DNA of 64,000 nt from the NCBI RefSeq assembly GCF_000474215.1, contig NZ_BAUC01000019.1, forward strand, positions 43,475 to 107,474. The letters are read 5' to 3'. The stretch is from Edwardsiella hoshinae NBRC 105699 = ATCC 33379. Lineage in GTDB: Bacteria; Pseudomonadota; Gammaproteobacteria; Enterobacterales; Enterobacteriaceae. Below are positions 8,921 through 16,645 of this stretch, one piece after another. The first letter of the stretch is position 1. The number at the start of each line of letters is the position of its first letter. The translations under genes were made by a program, and so were the position numbers. Below the pieces are notes generated by a model that was not told the DNA's origin, did no database searches, and was given only the letters and a program-made list of their open reading frames with translations.

Positions 8921-9933
8921 TGGTGTTCCTTGTGAGTACTAAGTGGATTGAGCTTTACTGCATCTTCTAAGTGGTCTGGAGCAAAATGTGCGTAACGCAT
9001 TGTCATCTTGATGTCGGTATGGCCGAGCACACGTTGCAAGATAAGAATATTACCACCATTCATCATAAAGTGGCTGGCGAAGGTGTGGCGCAATACATGG
9101 GTAAGTTGTCCGGCTGGCAACTCAATGTTAGTGCGTTGTAGCGCCGAACGAAAAGCACCATAGCAATTCTGGAATAAGCTACCATGCTCTTTGTTTTTAG
9201 CTGGTAATTCTTCATAAAGTTCTTTGCTGATTGGTACAGTGCGATTCTTCTTACCTTTAGTGTAGTTATAGGTAATTTTATATTTTGATAGCTGTGATTT
9301 CTTGAGGCCTTCGGCTTCAGACCAGCGAGCACCAGTTGCAAGGCATATTTTTACAACGGATACTAAATCAGGGTGTTCGTGTCGTTTGCACTCGTCAAGA
9401 AGCGCTGCAATCTGTTCCTTCGTGAGCCAGGCCATTTCCATTTCTTCTGTGCGGAATGGGCGCATATTTTTCAGTGGATTTTCACCTTTCCATTCTCCGA
9501 GCCGGTTTAGCTCATTGAACACCGCCCGGAAATAAGCCAGCTCAAGATTAAGCGTGCGAGGTGATACTTCTTTTACCCTGTTCGAACGGGCGTAATCACC
9601 TTTTAACCGCTTTTCTCGATACCGGGAAAACATCTGCGCATCAAAATCGCGAGCCAGCGGCTCTCCCATGCAATCAAACGCATGATGCATAGCCAGCTTC
9701 CGCTTTTCGCCGTCCTTTAGAGTGATTCCATGCGCGCTATACCAGGAATTGACAAGTTCTTTTAGAGAACGGCGGTCTTCTTTTTCTTCTTGCCAAGGGT
9801 GCTGTATCTTGTGCTGTTCAAAAGCCAGCGCCTCGCCTTTGGTGGCAAACTTCCTTCTGATGCGTTTGCCTTTCGCCCCATTAGGATAGATTTCGCAAAT
9901 CCATCCTCCAGCCGGATTTTTACGGACGGCCAT
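8917..9933 (-). CDS. int: Tyrosine-recombinase integrase
   Basis: The 338-residue protein matches P2-type Int in length (about 337). The N-terminal part is an arm-binding/core-binding region; the catalytic domain has Arg203 (TGARWSEAEGL), His279-x-x-Arg282 (HVLRHTF), His305 (LGHTDI) and the nucleophile Tyr314 (MRYAHF). It catalyses integration and, with Cox, excision at the tRNA-Ile2 site. The start overlaps the repressor stop by one base (TGATG), so int is co-expressed with cI, as in phage 186. Confidence 0.97.
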   Translation of the reverse strand: MAVRKNPAGGWICEIYPNGAKGKRIRRKFATKGEALAFEQHKIQHPWQEEKEDRRSLKELVNSWYSAHGITLKDGEKRKLAMHHAFDCMGEPLARDFDAQMFSRYREKRLKGDYARSNRVKEVSPRTLNLELAYFRAVFNELNRLGEWKGENPLKNMRPFRTEEMEMAWLTKEQIAALLDECKRHEHPDLVSVVKICLATGARWSEAEGLKKSQLSKYKITYNYTKGKKNRTVPISKELYEELPAKNKEHGSLFQNCYGAFRSALQRTNIELPAGQLTHVLRHTFASHFMMNGGNILILQRVLGHTDIKMTMRYAHFAPDHLEDAVKLNPLSTHKEHQ

Positions 9934-10508
9934 CAGTTAACCTCGTTGTAGACACCCACCACTCGACCTAATGCTTTAATGTCGTCAAATCCACACTCGA
10001 AGGGAACCTTACCCCCTGCAACGTGAAGTTTTTTGCCGGGCAACTTCGTCAATTCTCGAATGCTAATAGCACCTTCAATATCGACAAGCCATTCACCATC
10101 TGCAAGAGAGGTGTCGCGCTCAATGAAATAGAGTTTTCCGTCAGCGTAGACGGCAATCGGGTTTATAAGCGGTTTGCTAAAGAACTTACCAGCAATGCTC
10201 AAATCCCCATCGCTAACCAAAGATTCTTCACTTAAAGTGAATCTTTCCACGCTTTGGGTATCGGTTTTCGTGTTTCCGGTTGCTGGTGCCCCCTTACCAG
10301 TGAGTAACCAGGCGAGATTGGCGCCAGTTTCAAGAGCGCAATGCACAATAAAGTCATAAGAAATAGAATCGCGGCTGTACCTGTTAGCAAGAGAGCTTGA
10401 TGCAATTTCGAAGTGTCTAGCTAATTGAATTTTCTGAGAAAAACCGTAAGCCTCGCAAATCCTATCCAACACTTCTTCGTTGTTTAATCCAAGACCTTCA
10501 ATTCTCAT
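9933..10508 (-). CDS. cI: 186-type CI repressor
   Basis: This 191-residue protein has the N-terminal helix-turn-helix of the Phage_CI_repr family (FSQKIQLARHFEIASSSLANRYSR, residues 23-46) and a C-terminal oligomerisation domain like 186 CI (about 192 residues) rather than the 99-residue P2 C. It should maintain lysogeny by repressing pR and the ogr promoter. 186 CI is not RecA-cleaved and needs an SOS-induced antirepressor, which fits the LexA-boxed gene near 16.3 kb. One candidate operator (10227-10241) lies inside the gene. The start at 10508 follows the normal family length. Confidence 0.9.
   Translation of the reverse strand: MRIEGLGLNNEEVLDRICEAYGFSQKIQLARHFEIASSSLANRYSRDSISYDFIVHCALETGANLAWLLTGKGAPATGNTKTDTQSVERFTLSEESLVSDGDLSIAGKFFSKPLINPIAVYADGKLYFIERDTSLADGEWLVDIEGAISIRELTKLPGKKLHVAGGKVPFECGFDDIKALGRVVGVYNEVN
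10227..10241. promoter_or_regulatory. Left flanking CI-operator candidate (FL-like)
   Basis: The palindrome TTCAC-TTAAA-GTGAA is inside cI, centred at 10234, about 325 bp from the predicted pR start. The same TTCAC-N5-GTGAA pattern occurs at 10902-10916 and 39479-39493. Phage 186 has CI-binding flanking sites about 300 bp either side of pR. Confidence 0.6.
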
Positions 10509-10522
10509 GTAGTTTTAACCTA

Positions 10523-10551
10523 TTTACAAACTCCATTTTGGGAGTTATGTT
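10523..10551 (+). promoter_or_regulatory. Predicted early promoter pR
   Basis: TTTACA (10523-10528) and TATGTT (10546-10551) are separated by exactly 17 bases. The spacer contains the inverted repeat AACTCC-N6-GGAGTT, a likely repressor site. It would drive cox, cII and the replication genes, with a start near 10558. Confidence 0.6.
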
Positions 10552-10567
10552 AAGCCTAAACCTAGGC
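10529..10567. promoter_or_regulatory. Operator-like inverted repeats at pR
   Basis: There are two inverted repeats in the cI-cox gap: AACTCC-N6-GGAGTT (10529-10546), inside the pR spacer, and GCCTA-AACC-TAGGC (10554-10567), at the start site. They differ from the TTCAC palindromes. CI of 186 recognises two site types, and Cox/Apl also bind here in relatives, so which protein uses which site is open. Confidence 0.5.
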
Positions 10568-10637
10568 AATTAATGGCGAGCGTTGGCAAACAGATAGCTA
10601 TTAATTGCAATCTTTAGCAAAAGGAGAATCATGCAAC

Positions 10638-10901
10638 ATGGCTTCTGAAATCGCAATCATCAAAGTGCCTGCACCTATCGTTACTCTGCAGCAATTCGCA
10701 GAGCTTGAGGGTGTTTCTGAACGCACCGCTTACCGCTGGACAACCGGCGACAACCCTTGTGTACCAATCGAACCCCGCACTATCCGTAAAGGCTGCAAGA
10801 AAGCAGGTGGCCCGATTCGTATTTATTACGCACGCTGGAAAGAAGAGCAGTTGCGTAAGGCGCTGGGTCATTCCCGTTTTCAACTCGTCATTGGCGCTTA
10901 A
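10638..10901 (+). CDS. cox: Cox/Apl-like excisionase and regulator
   Basis: This 87-residue protein is in the cox position (P2 Cox is 91 residues), the first gene of the early transcript. It contains a MerR/excisionase-type helix-turn-helix (VTLQQFAELEGVSERTAYRWTTG, residues 11-33) and a basic C-terminal half. Cox proteins direct excision and oppose the repressor. I chose the ATG at 10638; a nearer ATG at 10631 after the AAGGAG opens only a five-codon frame overlapping the start. Confidence 0.8.
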   Translation: MASEIAIIKVPAPIVTLQQFAELEGVSERTAYRWTTGDNPCVPIEPRTIRKGCKKAGGPIRIYYARWKEEQLRKALGHSRFQLVIGA

Positions 10902-10918
10902 TTCACTTTATGTGAATT
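10900..10918. promoter_or_regulatory. Right flanking CI-operator candidate (FR-like)
   Basis: AATTCAC-TTTAT-GTGAATT is a perfect 7-bp-arm palindrome between cox and cII, centred at 10909, about 350 bp downstream of the predicted pR start. It mirrors the site inside cI and resembles the 186 FR arrangement. Confidence 0.6.
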
Positions 10919-10931
10919 GGAAGGATGCAAC

Positions 10932-11441
10932 ATGTTTGATTTTCAGGTTTCCAAACATCCCCACTATGACGAAGCGTGCCGGGCTTTTGCGCAGCGTCAC
11001 AACATGGCGAAGCTGGCCGAGCGTGCGGGTATGAACGTTCAAACGTTACGCAACAAGCTCAACCAGGAACAACCTCACCAGTTTACGCCGCCTGAATTGT
11101 GGCTACTGACTGACCTGACCGAAGATTCAACCCTCGTTGATGGTTTTCTGGCGCAGATTCACTGCCTGCCATGCGTACCGGTTAATGAGCTGGCTAAAGA
11201 CAAATTGCAGTCTTACGTCATGCGCGCAATGCGTGAACTCGGCGAACTGGCGAGCGGCGCGGTATCTGATAAACGTCTGACCTCTGCCCGTAAGCACAAC
11301 ATGATTGAAAGCGTTAATGCTGGCATTCGCATGTTGTCATTATCGGCGTTGGCGCTGCATGCGCGTCTGCAGACTAATCCCGCTATGTCGAGCGTGGTCG
11401 ATACCATGAGCGGTATCGGTGCATCATTCGGTCTGATTTGA
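10932..11441 (+). CDS. cII: CII-family regulator (Phage_CP76)
   Basis: The 169-residue protein follows cox and matches the CP76/CII regulatory family of 186-like phages. An N-terminal HTH-like segment (NMAKLAERAGMNVQTLRNKLNQ) is followed by a helical C-terminal region. In 186, CII activates a promoter for establishing lysogeny. The ATG at 10932 follows GGAAGG at 7-base spacing. A frame extending to 10917 lacks a ribosome site. Confidence 0.8.
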   Translation: MFDFQVSKHPHYDEACRAFAQRHNMAKLAERAGMNVQTLRNKLNQEQPHQFTPPELWLLTDLTEDSTLVDGFLAQIHCLPCVPVNELAKDKLQSYVMRAMRELGELASGAVSDKRLTSARKHNMIESVNAGIRMLSLSALALHARLQTNPAMSSVVDTMSGIGASFGLI

Positions 11442-11448
11442 GGTGCGT

Positions 11449-11649
11449 ATGCTGAAAAGTGAACCGTCATTCGCGTCTCTGCTAGTCAAGCAAAGTCCAG
11501 GCATGCACTACGGCCACGGCTGGATCGCAGGTAAGGACGGCAAGCGCTGGCACCCGAGCCGCTCACAGGCTGATTTACTGGCTGGCCTCTCTACTCAAAA
11601 GCAGGGGGAATCATGGCTATCGAATCTGTTTCCGCGACTGTTCCGCTGA
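11449..11649 (+). CDS. fil: Fil-like small early protein (DUF2724)
   Basis: The 66-residue protein (MLKSEPSFASLLVKQSPG...) sits right after cII where 186 carries fil. From memory it matches the phage filamentation protein Fil family. In 186, Fil inhibits host cell division when over-expressed. The ATG at 11449 follows GAGG by 5 bases; a GTG two codons earlier is unlikely. The end overlaps the next gene by 37 bases in another frame. Confidence 0.65.
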   Translation: MLKSEPSFASLLVKQSPGMHYGHGWIAGKDGKRWHPSRSQADLLAGLSTQKQGESWLSNLFPRLFR

Positions 11650-11951
11650 AGGCGGGTGAACGTCTGGCCGGTCTCAATCATGTGGCTGAATTGCGCGCGA
11701 AATATTGGGGCGATAGCTGGAAAGAGGTTGAGCGTTTTGTTGATGATATGCGCGATAAACGTGACCCACAATATGAAGAAAATAATCGGGCGCTGGCCGC
11801 TATTTTCTTTCTTGCAAAATTACCGGCGGCTCGTCATGAGCTCGAATTAAGTGAGCTGACTACTGACGAGAAAAAAGCGCTTATTACAGCGATGAATCAT
11901 TTTCGTGCAGTAGTGAGCTTATTTCCAAAACGGCTAACCATGCCGAATTAA
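11613..11951 (+). CDS. Early protein of P2-like phages (DUF5347-like)
   Basis: This is a 112-residue, mostly helical acidic protein beginning MAIESVSATVPL. I match it to the DUF5347 family found in P2-like early operons; no biochemical role is established. The start at 11613 lies inside the end of fil and is preceded by GGGGGA. Expression depends on the early transcript leading to gene A. Confidence 0.65.
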   Translation: MAIESVSATVPLKAGERLAGLNHVAELRAKYWGDSWKEVERFVDDMRDKRDPQYEENNRALAAIFFLAKLPAARHELELSELTTDEKKALITAMNHFRAVVSLFPKRLTMPN

Positions 11952-12015
11952 CCAACGGCAGAAATTAATGGCGTAAACCCGCCGGGTATTCTTTTGCCTA
12001 AATTCAGGAGGATTT

Positions 12016-12249
12016 ATGAGTCGAGTTGTTTATTTTTCAACACCGAGAAATGCAGGAAAAAACACGCTGGATGAATTGTTTAAAGAAGCCAAAAAAGAAG
12101 AGCGTAAAGACCGCGCGCTCGCTGTTTCAATCCGTCTTGAGGCGCTGGCTATCCATATCACCAAAGAGGGCATGAGCGGCACTGAAGCTGCCGAACTGCT
12201 GCGCCGTGAAGCAACCCGCTTTGAGAATGAATCACAGGAGCTGCACTAA
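12016..12249 (+). CDS. Small early protein (DUF2732/Orf80-like)
   Basis: The 77-residue highly charged protein (LDELFKEAKKEERKDR, then a helix with SGTEAAELLRREA) resembles the DUF2732 proteins in the orf80 position of P2 relatives. A strong AGGAGG precedes the ATG. The stop overlaps the next start by one base (TAATG). Function unknown. Confidence 0.7.
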   Translation: MSRVVYFSTPRNAGKNTLDELFKEAKKEERKDRALAVSIRLEALAIHITKEGMSGTEAAELLRREATRFENESQELH

Positions 12250-12470
12250 TGGCCGACGCAATGGATTTAGCACAACTGCGCGAGCAGGAAGACCGCGAAC
12301 GCCATATCAGCAACGCGCGCAGCCGTATCGCTGCACCTTCCCGTTTCCTTTGCGAGGAATGTGACGCACCAATCCCGGAAGCTCGCCGCATTGCGATTCC
12401 GGGTGTGGCCTTTTGCGTGACCTGTCAGCAAATCGCTGAACTCAAGTCAAAACATTACAGGGGCGTATAA
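12249..12470 (+). CDS. TraR/DksA-type zinc-finger protein (Orf81-like)
   Basis: The 73-residue protein carries a C4 zinc finger, CEEC-x17-CVTC (residues 37-61), typical of phage TraR/DksA-like proteins, with a short N-terminal helix. TraR family members bind the RNA polymerase secondary channel and change promoter choice. Whether this short version does so is not shown. It is translationally coupled to the previous gene. Confidence 0.85.
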   Translation: MADAMDLAQLREQEDRERHISNARSRIAAPSRFLCEECDAPIPEARRIAIPGVAFCVTCQQIAELKSKHYRGV

Positions 12471-12743
12471 ATGGGTATTCGTATCGAAGTCGGCGATAAA
12501 TGGGTAATTACCAGCGACCAGTATCAATTCATCCTGAATGAAAAGAAAGTCGTTAAGTCAGGTAATAAAGCTGGCGAGGAATGGCTCAATACCATCGGCT
12601 ATTACCCAAAGATTAACCAGCTTATTTCCGGTCTAGTTCATCACCATATTCAAACTGCAACGTTTAATACTCTTTCTGAAATGGCGGCGGAAATAGAGAG
12701 AGTTGGCGCTATCTGCTCTGCGGAATTTAAGGGGGAAAAATGA
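12471..12743 (+). CDS. Early protein of P2-like phages (DUF5405-like)
   Basis: This 90-residue protein begins MGIRIEVGDKWVITSDQYQF, which I recognise as the DUF5405 family common in P2-like early regions. No function is known. It starts at the base after the previous stop, and its stop overlaps the next gene's ATG (ATGA), so translation is coupled. Confidence 0.75.
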   Translation: MGIRIEVGDKWVITSDQYQFILNEKKVVKSGNKAGEEWLNTIGYYPKINQLISGLVHHHIQTATFNTLSEMAAEIERVGAICSAEFKGEK

Positions 12744-13984
12744 GCCAGTCAGCTACTGTAATTTCTGTTTCTGATATTTCGGAGAAGGTCAGGGAAATCG
12801 AAATAGCATACCACCGCTATTTGAATTTATTCCGTATACCCGATGACCATAAAATAGTCGTGAATTATTCTGCCGGTAAAGACAGCACTGCGACTCTTGC
12901 TGTCGCCCATGCAGTGTTCGGAAACCGTGTACAAGCTGTAATGGCGGACACTGATAACGAGCATGAGTTGACTGTTGAATTTGCTCGCAACGTCCATCAG
13001 CAAATTGGCTGCAACCCAGTGCAGGTAGTTAAGCGGGTTTACACAGAGGCTGACTTTGCTAAACGCCGTGCATATCTGGAGAAAAACTGGCGAAAGCGTC
13101 AGGCAATCCGTATGGGAGTGTATCGTGGAATTGTAATGCCGTCCCTTGCTCGCGCGGACACTAAATTCGGTCAGGCGTGGTTACGTACCGCTGAACGGTG
13201 GGGAATTGAATTTGAAACACCTCTCGACGCGGCACTTTCAGTTTTACATCCATCAGGAAACAGCTTCTTGGACTGTGCATTGCTTCACGGCAAGTTTCCA
13301 ATGCTGCGCGACCGTTTCTGCACTGATGAACTGAAAATTCAAATCGCTTATGAAAAAGCAATGCTGCCAATGCTGGACGATGGTGATGTTGTTGTTCAAT
13401 GGTCTGGTGTACGAGCCGATGAGTCATCAAAGCGAGCTGGTTATGAGCGTTTCGCTCCCGACCGACGAGACCCAGAATTTTTATATAACTTTCTACCTAT
13501 CCATCAGTGGACAGCAGCCGATGTTTTTGCGCTGCATAAATATTTTGGTATTAAGCCAAACCAACTATACATGCAGGGAGCTTCGCGTGTTGGCTGCATG
13601 AACTGTGTTCTTAGCAACAAAGAAGAAATTGCCGAGACGGCAGCGCGCTGGCCGGAACACATCGAGAAGCACAAACAATGGGAACTAAAAGTTCGCCTGA
13701 CCAGCCGCTGGGTACACTGGATGAGTGTTGGAGAAGTTAGCCAGCGCTGGATGAAGCAGTTTGATTTACCTCTTGGCCGCAATGTTCAGATGTTAGGTAT
13801 TACACCAGAAGTCCAGAACATCGATTGGTCGGGATTCTATGGCCCGCGCGGGGGGCTTAATTCACCTGGCGTTGGCGATGTTGTTGAATGGGCTAAAACT
13901 GGCCGCGGCGGAAAGGTTTATGACCTCGTTAAAGCCAGTCTTGATACTGCTACTTGCTCCTCGCGCTACGGCCTGTGCGAATGA
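12740..13984 (+). CDS. PAPS-reductase/DndC-like PP-loop protein
   Basis: The 414-residue protein has a PP-loop ATP-pyrophosphatase motif, NYSAGKDSTATL (SxGKDS, residues 44-49), of the PAPS-reductase/adenine nucleotide alpha-hydrolase family. Further family-like parts are VMADTDNEHE and a C-terminal cysteine pair (GCMNCVLSNKEE). Relatives include CysH, and DndC of DNA phosphorothioation. Here there are no DndB/D/E partners. It lies between the small early genes and gene A, overlapping both (ATGA at each end), so it is a fixed part of the early operon. Role is unknown; nucleic-acid or nucleotide modification is a guess. Confidence 0.8.
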   Translation: MSQSATVISVSDISEKVREIEIAYHRYLNLFRIPDDHKIVVNYSAGKDSTATLAVAHAVFGNRVQAVMADTDNEHELTVEFARNVHQQIGCNPVQVVKRVYTEADFAKRRAYLEKNWRKRQAIRMGVYRGIVMPSLARADTKFGQAWLRTAERWGIEFETPLDAALSVLHPSGNSFLDCALLHGKFPMLRDRFCTDELKIQIAYEKAMLPMLDDGDVVVQWSGVRADESSKRAGYERFAPDRRDPEFLYNFLPIHQWTAADVFALHKYFGIKPNQLYMQGASRVGCMNCVLSNKEEIAETAARWPEHIEKHKQWELKVRLTSRWVHWMSVGEVSQRWMKQFDLPLGRNVQMLGITPEVQNIDWSGFYGPRGGLNSPGVGDVVEWAKTGRGGKVYDLVKASLDTATCSSRYGLCE

Positions 13985-16224
13985 GCTCTATTTCTTATGC
14001 TTACCCGTGGAACGCTCCACGGTCGGCAATCGCCAGCCCATATCTTACCTATGACCAACAGTATCACCGCGACCGTATGTTCGCGGCTTTGCTGCATGCG
14101 AGAAAGGTACTTTCTCTCCAGCCTGAGTGCGTGCGTTTTGATGTTTATCGCACCGCTGCAGTGCTGGAACAAAATCAGGGCAGTCAACGAGCCAATGCCT
14201 TTTTAATCAGCTTCTGCAAAAAGGCATTGCCACGTCTTGAACTGGTAGCAAAAAAATACGAGTGCGTTGGCATCAACAGCAATGTATCAACCGCTGTTTT
14301 CGGTGGTCATTTTGATACCAAGCTTATGCAATATCTGGCATCACGCATGGTCAATATGGTAGCCAGATATAACCGCCTCCCGGATATGTCGCGCGCCGAT
14401 ATTGACCTACTGGCTGCTGATATCGCTAATTTCATTCGTGCTGAACTGGCTGACATTGATGGCACCGGATTTAGCGAGCTAAAAACGCTGTACACCTGGT
14501 ACATGCGCGCCGGTATTATTTCTCTGCAATTCAATGTCCCCCCTCCGCATTGGGAGCGGGTGACTAAAAAATATGTCGGAGAAGATGAAATCGCGCCGGC
14601 TATCGCTCGCATGTTTAACGATGTGTGGTGGCGTGGTCGTCTGCGTCGCATTGCGGCTGCATGGCGCGAACATCTGCAAATCGCTGCTGGCAACGTCAGT
14701 AAGAAAAAGTACGCCTATGCGAGTAAAAACTGCGTGACCGACTGGCGCGAGCAGAAGCGTCGCACGCGTGAATTTCTCAAGGGGCTGGCTCTCGAAGACG
14801 AAGACGGCAACCGCATCAGTCTTATCGAAAAATACGACGGTTCGGTCGCTAACCCTGCGATACGCCGCTGCGAGCTGATGACCCGCATCCGTGGGTTTGA
14901 AAATATCTGCAATGAACTCGGATACGTCGGGGAGTTTTACACCCTGACCGCACCGTCTAAATATCACGCTACGACTAAAGCGGGATACCGTAACAGCAAA
15001 TGGAACGGAGCCAGCCCCTCGGACACGCAGAGCTACCTAACCGGCCTTTGGGCACGCATTCGTGCCAAGCTACATCGGGAAGAAATTCGCATTTTCGGCA
15101 TACGTGTTGCCGAGCCTCATCACGACGGAACGCCGCATTGGCACATGCTTATGTTCATGTTGCCAGAAGACGTCGAGCGCGTGCGCCTCATCATCCGTGA
15201 TTATGCGTGGGAGGAAGACCGCCACGAACTGAAAAGCGATAAAGCCAAAAAGGCACGCTTCCATGCCGAAGCTATTGACCCGGAAAAGGGTAGCGCTACC
15301 GGCTATGTTGCTAAATACATTTCGAAAAATATCGACGGCTATGCTCTCGATGGTGAAACCGATGACGAAAGCGGTGAGCTGCTGAAAGAGACAGCCTCCG
15401 CCGTATCAGCATGGGCGGCGCGCTGGCACATCCGTCAGTTTCAGTTTATCGGCGGTGCGCCAGTGACGGTCTACCGTGAATTGCGTCGTCTCGCTGATAC
15501 CGAGACCGCGCACGGTCTGAGCGTTGAGTTTGCCGCCGTCCATGATGCCGCTGACGCTGGTGACTGGGCTGGTTACGTTAATGCTCAGGGTGGCCCGTTT
15601 GTCCGTCGCGATGATTTGCAGGTGCGTACGCTGTATGAACCGCGCCCCGAGTTTAACCAGTATGGTGAGGAAACCATCTGCATCCGTGGAGTGTACGATT
15701 CTGCTGTCGGTGCCGGCACCCCTATTTTAACCCGGCTCACGCAGTGGAAAATTGTGCCGAAGCGTGCCGTTAATTTGGCCGTTGACGTTAAGGGCGCTCC
15801 TGCGCCCTCTCGGAGTTCTGTCAATAACTGTACGGGGGAGCCGGAGGGGGATCTGGCATGGCTGAATGATTTTGACTTTAGTCAGCCCTTAAACCGGAGT
15901 CAAAAACGACAGCTTATGGATCTACTGAGGTCGGAACGGCGCCATAGGAAGCCTGTCTTTGACCCTAGAACGAAGAAGAATGCCGCGGCGATCGACAGAA
16001 CACTGGATGAAATCAAGGTACTGACCGGCCAAGACATCAGTAAAGGGGAAGCACTACACCTAATGGCTGGCTCAAAGATGTCGATTGCGGGGCATTGGTG
16101 CCGCGGATCAGCCTCTGGTGAGGTTTTTGGTGCGAGGTCCAAAAGCAATCTACATGACTCTGTGCAGATATTACGTTGTTTTGACAAGCTAAGGCGTAGT
16201 GTGAAGGTGATGAAAACAACATGA
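13981..16224 (+). CDS. A: Rolling-circle replication initiator (P2 gpA)
   Basis: This 747-residue protein is the P2 A homologue, which nicks the phage origin and stays covalently bound. The HUH metal motif is H380-H-D-G-T-P-H386-W-H388, and the paired catalytic tyrosines are Y442 and Y446 in YVAKYISKN, the same Y-x3-Y spacing as P2 Tyr450/454. The start overlaps the previous stop (ATGA); the open frame upstream to 13954 is inside the previous gene. The P2 origin lies within A, so the nick site should be inside this gene too. Confidence 0.95.
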   Translation: MSSISYAYPWNAPRSAIASPYLTYDQQYHRDRMFAALLHARKVLSLQPECVRFDVYRTAAVLEQNQGSQRANAFLISFCKKALPRLELVAKKYECVGINSNVSTAVFGGHFDTKLMQYLASRMVNMVARYNRLPDMSRADIDLLAADIANFIRAELADIDGTGFSELKTLYTWYMRAGIISLQFNVPPPHWERVTKKYVGEDEIAPAIARMFNDVWWRGRLRRIAAAWREHLQIAAGNVSKKKYAYASKNCVTDWREQKRRTREFLKGLALEDEDGNRISLIEKYDGSVANPAIRRCELMTRIRGFENICNELGYVGEFYTLTAPSKYHATTKAGYRNSKWNGASPSDTQSYLTGLWARIRAKLHREEIRIFGIRVAEPHHDGTPHWHMLMFMLPEDVERVRLIIRDYAWEEDRHELKSDKAKKARFHAEAIDPEKGSATGYVAKYISKNIDGYALDGETDDESGELLKETASAVSAWAARWHIRQFQFIGGAPVTVYRELRRLADTETAHGLSVEFAAVHDAADAGDWAGYVNAQGGPFVRRDDLQVRTLYEPRPEFNQYGEETICIRGVYDSAVGAGTPILTRLTQWKIVPKRAVNLAVDVKGAPAPSRSSVNNCTGEPEGDLAWLNDFDFSQPLNRSQKRQLMDLLRSERRHRKPVFDPRTKKNAAAIDRTLDEIKVLTGQDISKGEALHLMAGSKMSIAGHWCRGSASGEVFGARSKSNLHDSVQILRCFDKLRRSVKVMKTT

Positions 16225-16280
16225 TAATAAAGATTTTTTTGTTGATTACTTGACTCTTTGTGGTTATGGGTTCAAATTTA

Positions 16281-16300
16281 TACTGTGTATTTATACAGTA
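16281..16300. promoter_or_regulatory. LexA (SOS) box
   Basis: TACTGTGTATTTATACAGTA is a near-perfect palindrome matching the LexA consensus TACTG-N10-CAGTA. It lies 57 bases after gene A and just before a small gene. Phage 186 has a LexA-controlled promoter for its antirepressor at the same relative location. Confidence 0.85.
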
Positions 16301-16314
16301 TTTAATGGGGGGAT

Positions 16315-16506
16315 GTGGATAGAGAGCTGAGCGAGCTCGTTATGATTGAGCGGGTAGAAATGATCGCGCGTTTGATGACTGAAGGAACCTGCCAGGAAAG
16401 AGACCGTGAAATCGCACTTGGACTGATAGCTGAACTTGCTAAAGGGAACTTGATGAAAAATAGCTTGTCTTCTATAGCCTTTTCAGCTAAACCCATTGAA
16501 AAATAA
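16315..16506 (+). CDS. Small SOS-controlled phage protein; antirepressor candidate
   Basis: This is a 63-residue helical protein directly after the LexA box, with no motif I can name. Start is uncertain: GTG at 16315 lies very close to a GGGGGG ribosome site, and an internal ATG at 16342 would give 54 residues. Position after A and under SOS control parallels tum of phage 186, whose product inactivates CI. Similarity to Tum is not evident, so the role is inferred from position. Confidence 0.55.
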   Translation: MDRELSELVMIERVEMIARLMTEGTCQERDREIALGLIAELAKGNLMKNSLSSIAFSAKPIEK

Positions 16507-16613
16507 TAACAAAATGAATTCGATATTTTTCACTTTGAATATGGCCACAGTTACCAAAACGTGAGAATATCAAGCCTTAGTGAAATCTTGCTTTTTTCCG
16601 AGGGATGTTTCGC

Positions 16614-16641
16614 TATAATACGCGGTCGGTTTTTAGGAGGG
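16614..16641 (+). promoter_or_regulatory. Promoter -10 and ribosome site of the methyltransferase
   Basis: There is a consensus TATAAT at 16614-16619, and AGGAGG at 16636-16641 five bases before the ATG at 16646. No good -35 is seen at 17-base spacing (TTGCTT is 20 bases upstream). It indicates the methyltransferase has its own promoter, independent of the early operon. Confidence 0.5.
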
Positions 16642-16645
16642 GTCA

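Noticed and set aside
12740..13984. Complete Dnd phosphorothioation system
   Set aside because: Only a PP-loop protein is present; no DndA, B, D or E homologue in the window.
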